From the NCBI GenBank assembly GCA_002070205.1, contig MWCU01000058.1, forward strand, positions 1 to 47,962: DNA of 47,962 nucleotides, read 5' to 3'. Positions 30,256-39,950 of this stretch are shown here, piece after piece (the stretch's first letter is position 1; each line of letters opens with the position of its first letter). The DNA comes from Firmicutes bacterium ADurb.Bin182. Its GTDB lineage: Bacteria > Bacillota > Clostridia > Christensenellales > CAG-138. The notes beneath the pieces were generated by a model that was not told the DNA's origin, made no database searches, and saw only the letters and a program-made list of their open reading frames with translations. The position numbers were made by a program, and so were the translations under genes.

Positions 30256-32889
30256 TCAGTTAAGCTCTTTCAGCCTCGCTTCCAGTTTTTTCAGCATATC
30301 CTCGGCAGCGGAAAGTTTGCTCTTCTCCTCTTCGATTACTCTTTGAGGAGCTTTTGCCAAAAATCCCGTATTGTTCAGCATTCCCGAAGATCGCGCGATC
30401 TCCCTCCCGACCCTTTCGATCTCGCTCTTAATGCGCGCCTTCTCCTTTTCAATATCGACGAGCTGATCGAAGGGTATGAACGCTTCCGCGGCTTTGCACA
30501 CGATACTTATCGAGTTGGCCGGAACGTCCCGTTTATCCTCAGCTATTATAACCCGGTCGGCTCCTGCAAGCCGCATAATATACGCTGAAGCTTCCTCGCA
30601 GGCAGTCCTGTACTGAGGGTGAGCAACAAGAAAAATATTCGTGCGTTTTGCCGGCGGCACGCTCATCTCCGCCCTTATATTTCTTACGGAACGGATAATA
30701 TCCATAACGTACTGCATGGATTCCGACTCCGGCGGGAAGCTGAACGCTTCATCCCGTTTCGGCCAATCCGATAGCATGACGGTATCGGAGCTGCCGGGCA
30801 GCATGGAATAAAGCTCCTCAGTAATAAACGGCATGAAGGGATGAAGAAGTTTCAGAATATCGCGAAGAACCTTGACAAGAACCGCCCTTACGCTCTGCTT
30901 TGCGGGGCCGTCCGCGCCGCTCAGCCTCGGCTTCGCCATCTCGATATACCAGTCGCAGTACTCAGACCAAATGAAATCGTAAACCTTCTCGGCCGCCAGA
31001 TTGAGTTCAAATGCGTCAAGATTGTCCGTAACATCCTTTATCACGGCATTCGCTCTGCTTAATATCCATTTGTCGGCTATATCCAGACTCAAGCCGTCGA
31101 TTTCCGGCAGTGGGCCTTCGCCCGCGTTCATTATAACGAAGCGGGCGGCATTATAGATCTTGTTGCAGAAATTACGGGCCGATTCTATCTTCTCCCTGTG
31201 AACGCGCATATCGTTCCCTGCCGAGTTTCCCGTAATAAGGCTGAACCTTAGCGCGTCCGCTCCGTATTGCTCGATTATCTCCAAAGGATCTATCCCGTTG
31301 CCCAGGGATTTGGACATTTTTCTGCCTTCCGCGTCGCGGACTATACCGTGAACAAATACGGTATCAAAAGGCTTCTTGCCCATGACCTCCATACCGAAAA
31401 CGATCATCCTCGCAACCCAGAAAAATATTATGTCATAACCCGTAACCAGGGTCGAGGTCGGATAAAAGTATTCAAGCTCAGGCGTTTTGTCCGGATATCC
31501 TAGCGTCGAGAAAGGCCAAAGCCCGCTCGAAAACCAGGTGTCCAGCACATCCTCGTCCTGGCGAACAGCGCCTCCGCATTTTGTGCAGACCTCTGGAGCG
31601 CTTTCCCGAACGATCACCTCGCCGCAATCATCGCAGTACCAAACGGGAATTCGGTGTCCCCACCACAACTGCCGCGATATGCACCAGTCGCGAACGTTCT
31701 CCATCCAGTTGAAATAGGTTTTAGCGAAACGCTCGGGAGCGAATTTGATGCTTCCGCTGCGTACGGCCTCTATAGCCGGGTTTGAAAGGGGTTTCATCGA
31801 AACAAACCACTGGTCCGAAACCAGAGGCTCCACCGTATTGTGGCATCTGTAGCACGTTCCGACGTTATGCGTGTAGGGCTCCGTTTTCACGAGAGCTCCC
31901 GCTTTTTTCAAATCCTCGACGAATCTCTCGCGGCATTGCGCCCGAGTCAAGCCCTTATATTCGCCCCCGTTTTCATTGATATGGCCGTCGTCGGTAAAAA
32001 CGCGGATCACGGGCGCGCCGGTCCGAAGACCCACCTCAAAATCGTTCGGGTCGTGACCCGGAGTGATTTTCACGGCTCCCGTTCCGAAGTCCGTTTCCAC
32101 GTACTCATCTGCAACTACGGGGATTTCCCGCCCAATGACGGGAACTATAACCGTTTTGCCGACTATTTTTTGGTACCGCGGGTCTTTAGGATTGACGGCT
32201 ACCGCGGTATCTCCCAAAATCGTCTCGGGACGCGTCGTAGCGACGGTAACGGAAAAGCTTTTATCAGGCGATTCATAGCGCACATACCACAAATAGCTGC
32301 TCTGCTCCTCATACTCCACCTCCGCATCCGACAACGCCGTTTTACAGTCCGGACACCAGTTTATGATGCGGTTTCCCTTGTATATCAAGCCTTTATTATA
32401 CAGAGAAACAAATACCTTATTGACCGCCCTGCTGCAGTTTTTATCCATTGTAAAGCGTTCGCGCTCCCAATCGCAGGAAGATCCCAGTTTTTTAAGCTGG
32501 TTTATGATCCGCCCGCCGTAAACGCGCTTCCATTCCCAGGCGCGGTTTAAAAATTCCTCCCGGCCGACATCGAGCTTTGTAAGCCCTTCCCGGGCCATCT
32601 GCTCCACTATCTTAAGCTCCGTGGCGATGGACGCATGATCGGTGCCGGGCAGCCACAGAGTTTCATACCCGCTCATCCTCTTATAACGGATCAGCACATC
32701 CTGAAGCGTTTCGTCCAATGCGTGCCCCATATGAAGCTGCCCGGTTATATTGGGAGGAGGTATAACGATGCAATACGGAGTTTTTCCGGGATTCGGCTTT
32801 GCGCGAAAGCAGCCGCCTTTCTCCCATTTTTCGTAGAGCTTGTTTTCCACCGATTTGTGGTCGTATGTTTTGGGTATTTTTTCAGTCAT
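30256..32889 (-). CDS. valS: Valyl-tRNA synthetase
   Basis: Charges tRNA-Val. The 877 residues contain the class I HIGH motif as PPNITGQLHMGHALDETLQD (about 48-60), the editing domain (TTRPETILGDTAVAV), the KMSKS motif as GRKMSKSLGNGIDPLEII and a C-terminal coiled coil (about 810-877, rich in Glu/Lys with VDIEKEKARIKSEI). The ATG at 32889 follows GGAGG. A T-box leader lies upstream. Confidence 0.98.
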   Translation of the reverse strand: MTEKIPKTYDHKSVENKLYEKWEKGGCFRAKPNPGKTPYCIVIPPPNITGQLHMGHALDETLQDVLIRYKRMSGYETLWLPGTDHASIATELKIVEQMAREGLTKLDVGREEFLNRAWEWKRVYGGRIINQLKKLGSSCDWERERFTMDKNCSRAVNKVFVSLYNKGLIYKGNRIINWCPDCKTALSDAEVEYEEQSSYLWYVRYESPDKSFSVTVATTRPETILGDTAVAVNPKDPRYQKIVGKTVIVPVIGREIPVVADEYVETDFGTGAVKITPGHDPNDFEVGLRTGAPVIRVFTDDGHINENGGEYKGLTRAQCRERFVEDLKKAGALVKTEPYTHNVGTCYRCHNTVEPLVSDQWFVSMKPLSNPAIEAVRSGSIKFAPERFAKTYFNWMENVRDWCISRQLWWGHRIPVWYCDDCGEVIVRESAPEVCTKCGGAVRQDEDVLDTWFSSGLWPFSTLGYPDKTPELEYFYPTSTLVTGYDIIFFWVARMIVFGMEVMGKKPFDTVFVHGIVRDAEGRKMSKSLGNGIDPLEIIEQYGADALRFSLITGNSAGNDMRVHREKIESARNFCNKIYNAARFVIMNAGEGPLPEIDGLSLDIADKWILSRANAVIKDVTDNLDAFELNLAAEKVYDFIWSEYCDWYIEMAKPRLSGADGPAKQSVRAVLVKVLRDILKLLHPFMPFITEELYSMLPGSSDTVMLSDWPKRDEAFSFPPESESMQYVMDIIRSVRNIRAEMSVPPAKRTNIFLVAHPQYRTACEEASAYIMRLAGADRVIIAEDKRDVPANSISIVCKAAEAFIPFDQLVDIEKEKARIKSEIERVGREIARSSGMLNNTGFLAKAPQRVIEEEKSKLSAAEDMLKKLEARLKELN

Positions 32890-32924
32890 AGGAACCTCCT
32901 TGAATCAAAGGACCGATATAAAAT

Positions 32925-33165
32925 AAAAAAGCATCCGTCGTCCTCAAAGGACGAGAAATGCTCGCGGTACCACCTTTGTTGAATGCCTTTATAAGGGCAT
33001 CCCACTCATGTTATGCCGGTAACGGGGACACGCCGCTGAAAATTCTTCACCTTCAGTGCTCGGAAGCGACCTTCTGCCGCAGCCCTGCAAACAGTCCTCT
33101 CAGCCGCCGGGACCGTCTCTCTTATGCCGCTTTGCGGTATACTCCTCTTCTTCATAGCCTTAATA
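32925..33165 (-). ncRNA. T-box leader of valS-folC
   Basis: On the minus strand the conserved T-box core AGGTGGTACCGCGAG (32961-32975) follows a stem I region that contains GAAGAAGAGGAGTA and AGAGAGACGGT. Right after the core, GCATTTCTCGTCC and GGACGACGGATGC form the terminator stem (32931-32961), followed by six T (32930-32925). Uncharged tRNA-Val would stabilise the antiterminator and switch on valS. I could not assign the specifier codon with certainty. Confidence 0.93.
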
Positions 33166-33179
33166 TGTAATTGTATGAT

Positions 33180-33209
33180 AGTGTATCTTATGCTCCCCGC
33201 ATATGTCAA
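33180..33209 (-). promoter_or_regulatory. Promoter of the valS T-box transcript
   Basis: On the minus strand a perfect TTGACA (33209-33204), 18 bases and TACACT (33185-33180). It sits between the tetR-type stop codon and the T-box. Confidence 0.65.
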
Positions 33210-33223
33210 GTGCTTGGGACAAA

Positions 33224-33832
33224 TTAATTCGCCCATTGCTTCCCGGTGCTTTGGGTGCCTATCATCTTGACTCCGCTCAACATTATCCGTTCGGAAAACG
33301 CGGCGAGCTGCGATGGGGGCATTTTCATCCCGTTTTCCATCCAATGCCTTAAAAGGCCGGCGCAGCCGGAAGTCATGAAAGAATAATAATAATTGAAATG
33401 CTCCCGGTACTTGCTCCCGTACAACGCGCACCAGTCGTTCACGGTGCTCTCCCTGCCAAGCTCGATCACATTGTTCAAAAATGTCAGATCGCCTCGGTTC
33501 AGGATTATTGAACAAAAATCGCTGTTTTCCGCGATGAACTCAAACGCTTCCATAACGACGGAGCGGAAAGAGGATGACGACGCGTTTTCCTTGAACGAGT
33601 GTTTTTTCACAAGCCTTTTGAACTCGTCGAACACCTCGCTTTGAACCTTCTCGAATAAATCATAGATATCCCTGTAATGAAGATAAAAAGTTCCTCTGTT
33701 GATATCGGCAAGCTCCGTCAGTTCGCTGACCGTTATCTCCTTGAGTTCTTTTTCCTTTAAAAGCTGCGTCAGCGCAAGCCGTATCTGCTTCCTGGTTTTC
33801 CTGATTCTTTTGTCCGTTTTAATATTTGACAT
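33224..33832 (-). CDS. TetR-family repressor of the MMPL/YhgE module
   Basis: The 202-residue product has an N-terminal TetR helix-turn-helix: TRKQIRLALTQLLKEKELKE, then ITVSELTELADINRGTFYLH with the family's 'GTFYLHY'. A helical ligand-binding domain of the AcrR/TetR_C type follows. It is divergent from the MMPL transporter gene, the usual arrangement for local repressors. Start ATG 33832 is chosen because MSNIKTDKRIRKT is a typical N terminus and AGAGGT precedes it; an in-frame ATG at 33877 has no ribosome site. An operator candidate lies at 33869-33888. Confidence 0.88.
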   Translation of the reverse strand: MSNIKTDKRIRKTRKQIRLALTQLLKEKELKEITVSELTELADINRGTFYLHYRDIYDLFEKVQSEVFDEFKRLVKKHSFKENASSSSFRSVVMEAFEFIAENSDFCSIILNRGDLTFLNNVIELGRESTVNDWCALYGSKYREHFNYYYSFMTSGCAGLLRHWMENGMKMPPSQLAAFSERIMLSGVKMIGTQSTGKQWAN

Positions 33833-33868
33833 AATTTGTAATACCTCTTTTAGACTAAATCGACGCAC

Positions 33869-33888
33869 ACTGTACAATATAAAACAGT
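33869..33888. promoter_or_regulatory. Palindromic operator candidate for the TetR-family protein
   Basis: ACTGTACAATATAAAACAGT is an interrupted palindrome (ACTGT-N10-ACAGT) in the divergent gap. It overlaps a TATATT on the minus strand that could be the repressor's own -10 box. A related CAACAGTTG lies at about 33,950, nearer the MMPL start. Confidence 0.45.
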
Positions 33889-33977
33889 TTCCACTAAGCT
33901 GTTTATTGCTTCCGCTGCCGTTATTATAATATACTAATGGCCAGTAATCAACAGTTGTTTAATAGGATGGCGAGAAA

Positions 33978-36068
33978 ATGAGATCGATTGCGGACCGGAT
34001 TTTAAAATACAGAAAAACGATCCTTATCGGGTTTTTTATGCTATGCATAGCGAGCGTGTTTTTGATGACGGGCGTTCGAATCAACTATGATCTGTCCGAA
34101 TACCTCCCGGACAGCACCCCCTCGACACTCGCTTTGGAGCAGATGAGAAAAAGCTTCGGCAGCGACTTGCCGAACATGAGGGTGATAGTTCCGGATCTGT
34201 CAATAGCTCAAGCGCTGGAACTGAAAAACAGGCTCGGCGAAATAGAAGGCATCAAATCCGTACTTTGGCTGGACGACGTAACGGATATTCGAATCCCTCT
34301 GGAAATGGTCGACGACGATATCAAAGGCGCGTGGTATAAGGACGGCGCCGCGCTTTTTTCAATCTGCATCCGCGGTGAGGAAACGGGCAATACGATAAAA
34401 TCCGTCCGGGATCTGATAGGCCCGCGCGGGCTCGTATCGGGCGCTGCCGTCAACATGGAAGAAACCAGAAAGACTACGATGAGCGAGGTCGCTCAAATAG
34501 CTTTATTCGTTATTCCCATAGGTTTTATCATACTGCTTATCGCCACGGATTCGTGGCTCGAGCCCGTATTGTTCACCCTTACCATAGGAGTCGCCATACT
34601 GCTCAACGAGGGAACGAACTTCTTTTTACGGGAGGTCTCTTTCGTTACAAGGGCTACGGGAGCTATTTTGCAGCTTGCCGTCTCGATGGACTACGCGGTA
34701 TTCCTTTCGCACAGGTACTCTCAGTCAAGAAAAGAGCATAACAGCGATATCGAAGCCATGAAGCACGCGATGGTAAAATCATTTCCGGCAATCGCGTCCA
34801 GCGCGTTCACGACAGTGCTGGGTTTTTTGGCTTTGACTTTGATGAAATTCAAACTCGGGCCGGACATGGGCATCGTGCTTGCCAAAGGTATTCTCTTAAG
34901 TTATGTTTCCGTAATGGTTTTGCTGCCGGTGCTTTGCGTTTTCTTCACCGGCCTTCTGGACAAGACCCGCCACAGAAGCCTGATGCCCAAATTCAGCGGC
35001 TTTTCCAAAACTGTCATTAAAATTTGCAGACCTTTAGCCATAGTAATATGCCTTCTTTTGCTTCCGGCATTTTTGGCTCAAAGCCGCAATGATTTTTTAT
35101 TCGGGGATGCAGGCATGCACAGCGAGGAATCAAAGGTCATGCGCGAAGCCAAAGCGATAAGCGAGATTTTCGGCGAATCCATGCAGATGGTGCTTCTGGT
35201 AAAAGAGGGAGAGGCGGCCAGGGAAGCGCTGCTTGCCGAAGAGCTGTCGAAAATAGATTCCGTTAAAGATGTCGTTTCATATGCGACGACCGTAGGAAAC
35301 CACATACCTTCCGAATTCCTGCAGGCCGGCGTACGGAACAGCTTCCGCTCAGGCGGCTACAGCAGGTTTATAGTGGAGGTCGCGACGAACAACGAAAGCG
35401 AACGTGCGTTTACGGCCGTTGAGCAAATACGGGCAAAGACGCAGGAGTTATATCCCAACCAATATCATCTCATCAGCGAAAGCGTGATAAATTACGACCT
35501 TAAAACAACCATATCCTCCGACAACACAAGGGTCAACGCCGCTGCCATCGCCGCAATAGGGCTTGTGCTCCTGCTTACATTCCGTTCGCTTTGCCTGCCG
35601 CTGCTTCTTTTGCTTACGATAGAAGGCGCGATATGGATAAATATGAGCATCCCGTATTTTGCGGGCAGCAGCCTCAATTTTGTCGGGTATCAGATTGTGA
35701 GCGCGGTGCAGCTAGGCGCCACGGTCGACTACGGAATATTGTTTTCACAGCACTATCTTGATAACAGGCTCTCTTTGAACAAAGCGGAAGCTGTGCAAAA
35801 ATCGCTTGCTGATACTTCCGGAACCATATTGACGACTGCCTCCGTACTGTTCGCTTCGGGACAGGTACTTGGTATAGTCTCCTCCAACGGGATAATAAGC
35901 GAGCTTGGGGTCATACTGGGCAGAGGAGCCGCCATATCCGCGGGAATGGTGATGCTGTTCCTGCCGGCGCTTCTTATTACATTTGACAGCTTTATATTAA
36001 AAACGACTTTCAAAATCGGAAGAAACCCGTTTCATAAAGTTTTAAAGGGAAAGGAGCGGCAGGCATGA
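33978..36068 (+). CDS. MMPL/RND-family transporter
   Basis: A 696-residue inner-membrane protein with two six-helix halves, each preceded by an extracellular domain (about 35-165 and 375-510). Helix 4 of each half carries the family's charged motif (AVSMDYAVFLSHRYSQS and GATVDYGILFSQHYLDN). MMPL proteins export lipids or hydrophobic compounds using the proton gradient. It overlaps the next gene by ATGA. TetR, MMPL and YhgE-type proteins recur together in Clostridia as a stress-induced export module; substrate unknown. Confidence 0.93.
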   Translation: MRSIADRILKYRKTILIGFFMLCIASVFLMTGVRINYDLSEYLPDSTPSTLALEQMRKSFGSDLPNMRVIVPDLSIAQALELKNRLGEIEGIKSVLWLDDVTDIRIPLEMVDDDIKGAWYKDGAALFSICIRGEETGNTIKSVRDLIGPRGLVSGAAVNMEETRKTTMSEVAQIALFVIPIGFIILLIATDSWLEPVLFTLTIGVAILLNEGTNFFLREVSFVTRATGAILQLAVSMDYAVFLSHRYSQSRKEHNSDIEAMKHAMVKSFPAIASSAFTTVLGFLALTLMKFKLGPDMGIVLAKGILLSYVSVMVLLPVLCVFFTGLLDKTRHRSLMPKFSGFSKTVIKICRPLAIVICLLLLPAFLAQSRNDFLFGDAGMHSEESKVMREAKAISEIFGESMQMVLLVKEGEAAREALLAEELSKIDSVKDVVSYATTVGNHIPSEFLQAGVRNSFRSGGYSRFIVEVATNNESERAFTAVEQIRAKTQELYPNQYHLISESVINYDLKTTISSDNTRVNAAAIAAIGLVLLLTFRSLCLPLLLLLTIEGAIWINMSIPYFAGSSLNFVGYQIVSAVQLGATVDYGILFSQHYLDNRLSLNKAEAVQKSLADTSGTILTTASVLFASGQVLGIVSSNGIISELGVILGRGAAISAGMVMLFLPALLITFDSFILKTTFKIGRNPFHKVLKGKERQA

Positions 36069-38176
36069 AACCAGAATATCAAAAAACGATCGCATTGACG
36101 GCTGCGGCAGCGTTATTCATTTTCTTTGCGGGCGCGGCCGGGGCCGGAGGCTGTTTGAAGGAGGAGACCGTTTACGCAAAGCTTGCTCAGAACGGAGAGC
36201 TGTTGAGCGCTTACGTAATAAATTCCTTTGAGCTCAAGACCGCTCAGACTGTCACGGACTACGGAAACTATATAAATATCAGCAACCTGACCGATACGAA
36301 GCCCATAGAAGCCGATGGGGACAAAATCACCCTGAAGGCTGACGCGGGAAGGTTCTATTATCAGGGAAACCTTGAAAAGGCAGAGCTCCCCTGGCTCATA
36401 CGAATCTCATATACCCTTAACGGGAAAGAAATGAGCGCGAAGCAGGCTGCAGGCAAATCGGGGCAGCTCAAGATCCGCATAGCTATAAGCAAGAATCCGA
36501 AAGCCGAAAAGGCCTTTGCGGAAACTTTTTCGCTGCAGACCGTAGTAACGCTGAACCGGGAGCGATTCTTTAACATAAAATCGGAAGGCGCGATACATGC
36601 GAACTCGGGAGGGAAACAGACGCTCACATACACGCTTCTTCCCGGCTGTGAAGCCGAGTATGTCATTCATGCAAGGGTTCAGGACTTCTCAATGGAGGGG
36701 ATACGGTTCGGCGCGGCTTTGATGAGCGCAGATTTCGGCGTTCCCGTTATGGGCGATATTTCGGACAGCCTTTCTGATTTGCGCGAAGGCGTCGCCCGGC
36801 TGGATGAAGGCGCGTCCTCGCTTGCCTCCGGTTCAAGCGGGCTGCGCTCCGGAATGAAGGAACTGAGAAACGGAGCGGTTGAGCTGAAAAGCGGCGCAGG
36901 CGAACTTGCGGACGGCCTCGGGCAGCTGGATGCCGGAGCAAAGCGCGCTTACGAGGGAGCTTTGCTGCTTGAGGACGGCGCTCTCAAACTGGCGAACGGA
37001 TTGAGCAGGCTCACTCAAAGCGGGAATGAACTCAACGACGGAGCCGTGAATATTTTTCAGGGGCTTATCGATATGGCAAACGCTCAGCTCAAAAGTTACG
37101 AGCAAGCCCTTGCTGCGCTCGGGATAGAAATTCCCGAGCTTACAAGGGATAATTACTCGCTTGTTTTGGAAAACCTGCTCGGCGTTATAGGAGGCGCAGC
37201 CGGTCAAAAAATCTACAATGAGGTCAAAGAGCAAATTACTCTGCAGGCAACACTTGCGGCCGAACGGCAAATGCTAAGCGATCTTCTTGCGGGAACGGGA
37301 CTTGCGGGAGAGGAGCTGGAGGACGCGGTTGACGATGCCATGGGGGACGAAGCGAGGAAATCAGAACTTCTGGAGCAGGCTAAAACGCTTATGATAAGGC
37401 TGGCGGCAAAGGATTATGTACTATCCTTTGATCCTTCGCTTTCGGGAGAAGCGCTGAACCTTGCCGTTGATTCCGCCCTGAGCGACCCCGCCGTATCGGC
37501 CTCGCTTACATTGCAGGTAGAGCAGCGGATACGGGCGGAAATAGACGAAACCGTTACAAGGCTGATGGCGGACCCCGCGACTCAGCAGCAGATAAATGAC
37601 GCCCTGCCCTTGGCATTAAAGAATAACGAACAGTATCAGTCGCTTTTAAATTTAAAGTTCCAACTTGACGGCATCGCGGCTTTTTGCGGCGGAGTATATG
37701 AGTATACGCGAGGAGTAGCCGAGGCTGCCAGGGGCACGGGCAAGCTTTACTTCGGGCTGAACAAAATGTCCGGCGGGATAGACGAACTGAACGAAGGCGC
37801 GTCATTGCTGTGCGCAGGAGCAAAAGAGCTTGAAAACGGCGCCGGTAGTCTTTACGGCGGAGCGGATGAGATCTATGGCGGCATGAAAAGGCTGGACGAA
37901 GGAATCGCGGATTTATGCAAGGGAACCGGTGAGTTTTATGAGCAGGTTTCCGGAATGAATTTCGGAAGCGATCTCGATGAATTTATTAAAAGCGTGAGTG
38001 CCCCCGACATTGTGCCCGTCTCATTTACGGACGCTCGAAACACCGTGTCCGGCGTTCAATTTGTCATGATGAGCGAAGAGATTGAAGCCGAAGAAGCGGA
38101 TAAACCGGAGGTCGTTTCACAAACTCCAAAGCAAAAAACTTTCTGGCAGAAACTGGCGGCGCTGTTCGGATTATAA
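36065..38176 (+). CDS. YhgE/Pip-type protein with Leu-x-x-Gly heptad repeats
   Basis: A 703-residue exported protein with a signal peptide (about 1-28). Two blocks of heptad repeats (ASSLASGSSGLRSGMKELRN around residue 260-320; ELNEGASLLCAGAKELENGA around 570-625) match the X-X-X-Leu-X-X-Gly repeats of YhgE/Pip proteins. The region between them is long and helical. It lacks the C-terminal ABC-2-like membrane domain of full-length YhgE, so it is the soluble, rod-like part only. Coupled to the MMPL gene by a four-base overlap, it probably acts as its extracytoplasmic partner. Confidence 0.85.
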   Translation: MKPEYQKTIALTAAAALFIFFAGAAGAGGCLKEETVYAKLAQNGELLSAYVINSFELKTAQTVTDYGNYINISNLTDTKPIEADGDKITLKADAGRFYYQGNLEKAELPWLIRISYTLNGKEMSAKQAAGKSGQLKIRIAISKNPKAEKAFAETFSLQTVVTLNRERFFNIKSEGAIHANSGGKQTLTYTLLPGCEAEYVIHARVQDFSMEGIRFGAALMSADFGVPVMGDISDSLSDLREGVARLDEGASSLASGSSGLRSGMKELRNGAVELKSGAGELADGLGQLDAGAKRAYEGALLLEDGALKLANGLSRLTQSGNELNDGAVNIFQGLIDMANAQLKSYEQALAALGIEIPELTRDNYSLVLENLLGVIGGAAGQKIYNEVKEQITLQATLAAERQMLSDLLAGTGLAGEELEDAVDDAMGDEARKSELLEQAKTLMIRLAAKDYVLSFDPSLSGEALNLAVDSALSDPAVSASLTLQVEQRIRAEIDETVTRLMADPATQQQINDALPLALKNNEQYQSLLNLKFQLDGIAAFCGGVYEYTRGVAEAARGTGKLYFGLNKMSGGIDELNEGASLLCAGAKELENGAGSLYGGADEIYGGMKRLDEGIADLCKGTGEFYEQVSGMNFGSDLDEFIKSVSAPDIVPVSFTDARNTVSGVQFVMMSEEIEAEEADKPEVVSQTPKQKTFWQKLAALFGL

Positions 38177-38400
38177 AACCGGATTCCGGCCGTTTGAGTA
38201 TGCCGACCTGCCCGGTGAAGCCGCACGTGCAACGGAAAACCTGGGGGCAGTGCGCTGGCGACCGCCCGTTAAAGCCTTAAAACCATAGAATGAATACTGC
38301 GATACCGGCTTTAACCTCAAGAGAAGGTAATTTCCCGGCGGTCCCGAGAAAAATTTTCCGTATAGGCGTGAACTGTCCCGGATTTGTGCTTAAGCCTGTA

Positions 38401-38988
38401 TCAAGGCTTTTTGGTTTTCTTGTTTGCCTTCTCGGCGGATTCTTCTTCCGCCAGCTTCAACTTCTCCGCTTGATTCTCAATGTCGATAAGCTTGCCCGAT
38501 ATCGCCTTGCCCGCGTTCGCGAGAATGGCCGCAAGAAATGCCATGTCCGCGCCGTTTGCGTCCCCGTCCCCGGAAAAGCCCGAAAGCGCAAGCATCCTTT
38601 CGCAAGCCGATCGCTGCTCATTGCAGAATTCGTCGTAAATTTCAGAGATTTCACGTGAGCGGGATTTCAGGGTTATAAGGCTTTTTATTTCGGAAATGCT
38701 GAGCACCTGTTTGAGAACGCAAATCATTATCAAAGAAGCTATATGGTCTTTGCCGTAACGCTTATTGACAGGAGGAGGAATTATGCCCATTTTTACATAG
38801 TTGTTTACCATGGAAGGTGAAATCAGCTTATCCGCGTCGTCCCTTAAGTATACGGACAAATATTTTTGCAGAAGGCCCGTTACCTGATCCATATACAGCC
38901 CGATATCAGTCAATTCATCCCACAGAGGCAGCTTGTGCGATACCAATTTATCGCGCCATACGGTAAATTCGCTCTTATCCGAACGCAT
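38401..38988 (-). CDS. DUF1836 regulator-like protein
   Basis: The 195-residue product has the DUF1836 core: a helix-turn-helix-like segment LISPSMVNNYVKMGIIPPPV, then NKRYGKDHIASLIMICVLKQ with VLSISEIKSLI, which looks like a MerR-type DNA-binding region. The C terminus is Lys/Glu-rich (coiled coil, then NKKTKKP). DUF1836 proteins are presumed transcription regulators in Firmicutes. ATG 38988 follows GGAGGG. It is divergent from the SGNH hydrolase gene, and both promoters carry the same 18-19-base sequence. Confidence 0.85.
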   Translation of the reverse strand: MRSDKSEFTVWRDKLVSHKLPLWDELTDIGLYMDQVTGLLQKYLSVYLRDDADKLISPSMVNNYVKMGIIPPPVNKRYGKDHIASLIMICVLKQVLSISEIKSLITLKSRSREISEIYDEFCNEQRSACERMLALSGFSGDGDANGADMAFLAAILANAGKAISGKLIDIENQAEKLKLAEEESAEKANKKTKKP

Positions 38989-39016
38989 TTTGCCCTCCGC
39001 TCCTTCGTTTTGTAGC

Positions 39017-39045
39017 ATTATAACATAGTATCAATAAAAATACAA
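39017..39045 (-). promoter_or_regulatory. Promoter of the DUF1836 gene
   Basis: On the minus strand TTGTAT (39045-39040), 17 bases, perfect TATAAT (39022-39017). It overlaps the first copy of the TATAACATAGTAT repeat. Confidence 0.75.
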
Positions 39046-39103
39046 TACGGCTGTAATTATGCGTTGACATACTCACTCGTTTAATATAACATAGTATTCA
39101 ATA
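39019..39103 (+). repeat. Direct repeat over both divergent promoters
   Basis: TATAACATAGTATCAATA (39019-39036) and TATAACATAGTATTCAATA (39085-39103) differ by one inserted base. The start-to-start distance is 66 bases. Each copy covers the -10 box of one of the two divergent promoters. This is what a shared operator for the DUF1836 protein would look like. Confidence 0.8.
39064..39092 (+). promoter_or_regulatory. Promoter of the SGNH hydrolase gene
   Basis: Perfect TTGACA (39064-39069), 17 bases, TAACAT (39087-39092), overlapping the second copy of the direct repeat. Confidence 0.75.
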
Positions 39104-39143
39104 CCAGATATTATATTACCGAATACATGATGAGGAGGTTATT

Positions 39144-39857
39144 ATGAAAATTATAAAGACGGTAACGGTTTGGGGAGATTCTATATTGGGCGGCATAGTT
39201 CCTGATCCCAAGGGAGAAAAATACATCCGTCTCAACGAAAAATGCTGCGTTGCGGGCGTTGAAAAAGCGCTCGGGCTTTTCATCAAAAACTATTCGCGCT
39301 TTGGCATGACTTCCGAAAAAGGTTTGAGGCTGATGCAAAACAATATCGATAAACTGCCCTCCCAAAGCGCGGCACTGATAGAATTAGGCGGAAACGACGT
39401 GGATTACAATTGGGCGGAAATCGCCGAATATCCTCAATGCGAGCATAGTCCGAACGTTCCGCCCGAAAAATTCACAAAGAATATCGAGAGCATGGTAACT
39501 CTCCTTAAAAGCCGCGGAATCGTTCCCCTTCTTGCAACGCTCCCGCCGATCCATTCGAAACGGTATTTTGAGAAGTTCACAAAAAATATAGCAAGCAAAG
39601 AAAACATACTCAAATGGCTCAAAGACATAGAAAACATATACCGCTCACAAGCTTTTTACAGCGAGCTCATCAAAAAAACGGCAGCCCGCCTGAACTGCCG
39701 CCTTATCGATATCAGGGCAGCGTTCATGCGGCAAGACGATTTTGCGAGGTATCTTGCCGCCGACGGCATTCATCCGAATGCGGAAGGCCATGAGCTGATG
39801 AAGCGGACATACATTGATTATGCCCGGAAAAATCTGCCGTCGTTCAATATTATTTGA
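39144..39857 (+). CDS. SGNH/GDSL hydrolase
   Basis: A 237-residue cytoplasmic esterase-like protein. The nucleophile block is TVWGDSILGG (Ser12), the oxyanion residues are in IELGGNDVDYNW, and the catalytic Asp and His in AADGIHPNAEGHELM. No signal peptide is visible, so an intracellular ester, possibly an acylated sugar or lipid, is the likely substrate. ATG 39144 follows GAGGAGG. It is divergent from the DUF1836 gene. Confidence 0.93.
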   Translation: MKIIKTVTVWGDSILGGIVPDPKGEKYIRLNEKCCVAGVEKALGLFIKNYSRFGMTSEKGLRLMQNNIDKLPSQSAALIELGGNDVDYNWAEIAEYPQCEHSPNVPPEKFTKNIESMVTLLKSRGIVPLLATLPPIHSKRYFEKFTKNIASKENILKWLKDIENIYRSQAFYSELIKKTAARLNCRLIDIRAAFMRQDDFARYLAADGIHPNAEGHELMKRTYIDYARKNLPSFNII

Positions 39858-39950
39858 CCTTGCCGTCCCGGAGCCTATGCCTGAGGGATTTTTAAGAAGG
39901 CCGTAAAAAATGGCGCATAAGCGGACTTAATAAAACGAGCGGTCCAAATA

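Noticed and set aside
38082..38658. Plus-strand ORFs behind the YhgE-type gene
   Set aside because: One is a shadow of the YhgE-type C terminus and one is antisense to DUF1836; no ribosome sites or motifs. The 38,177-38,400 gap holds nothing I can support.
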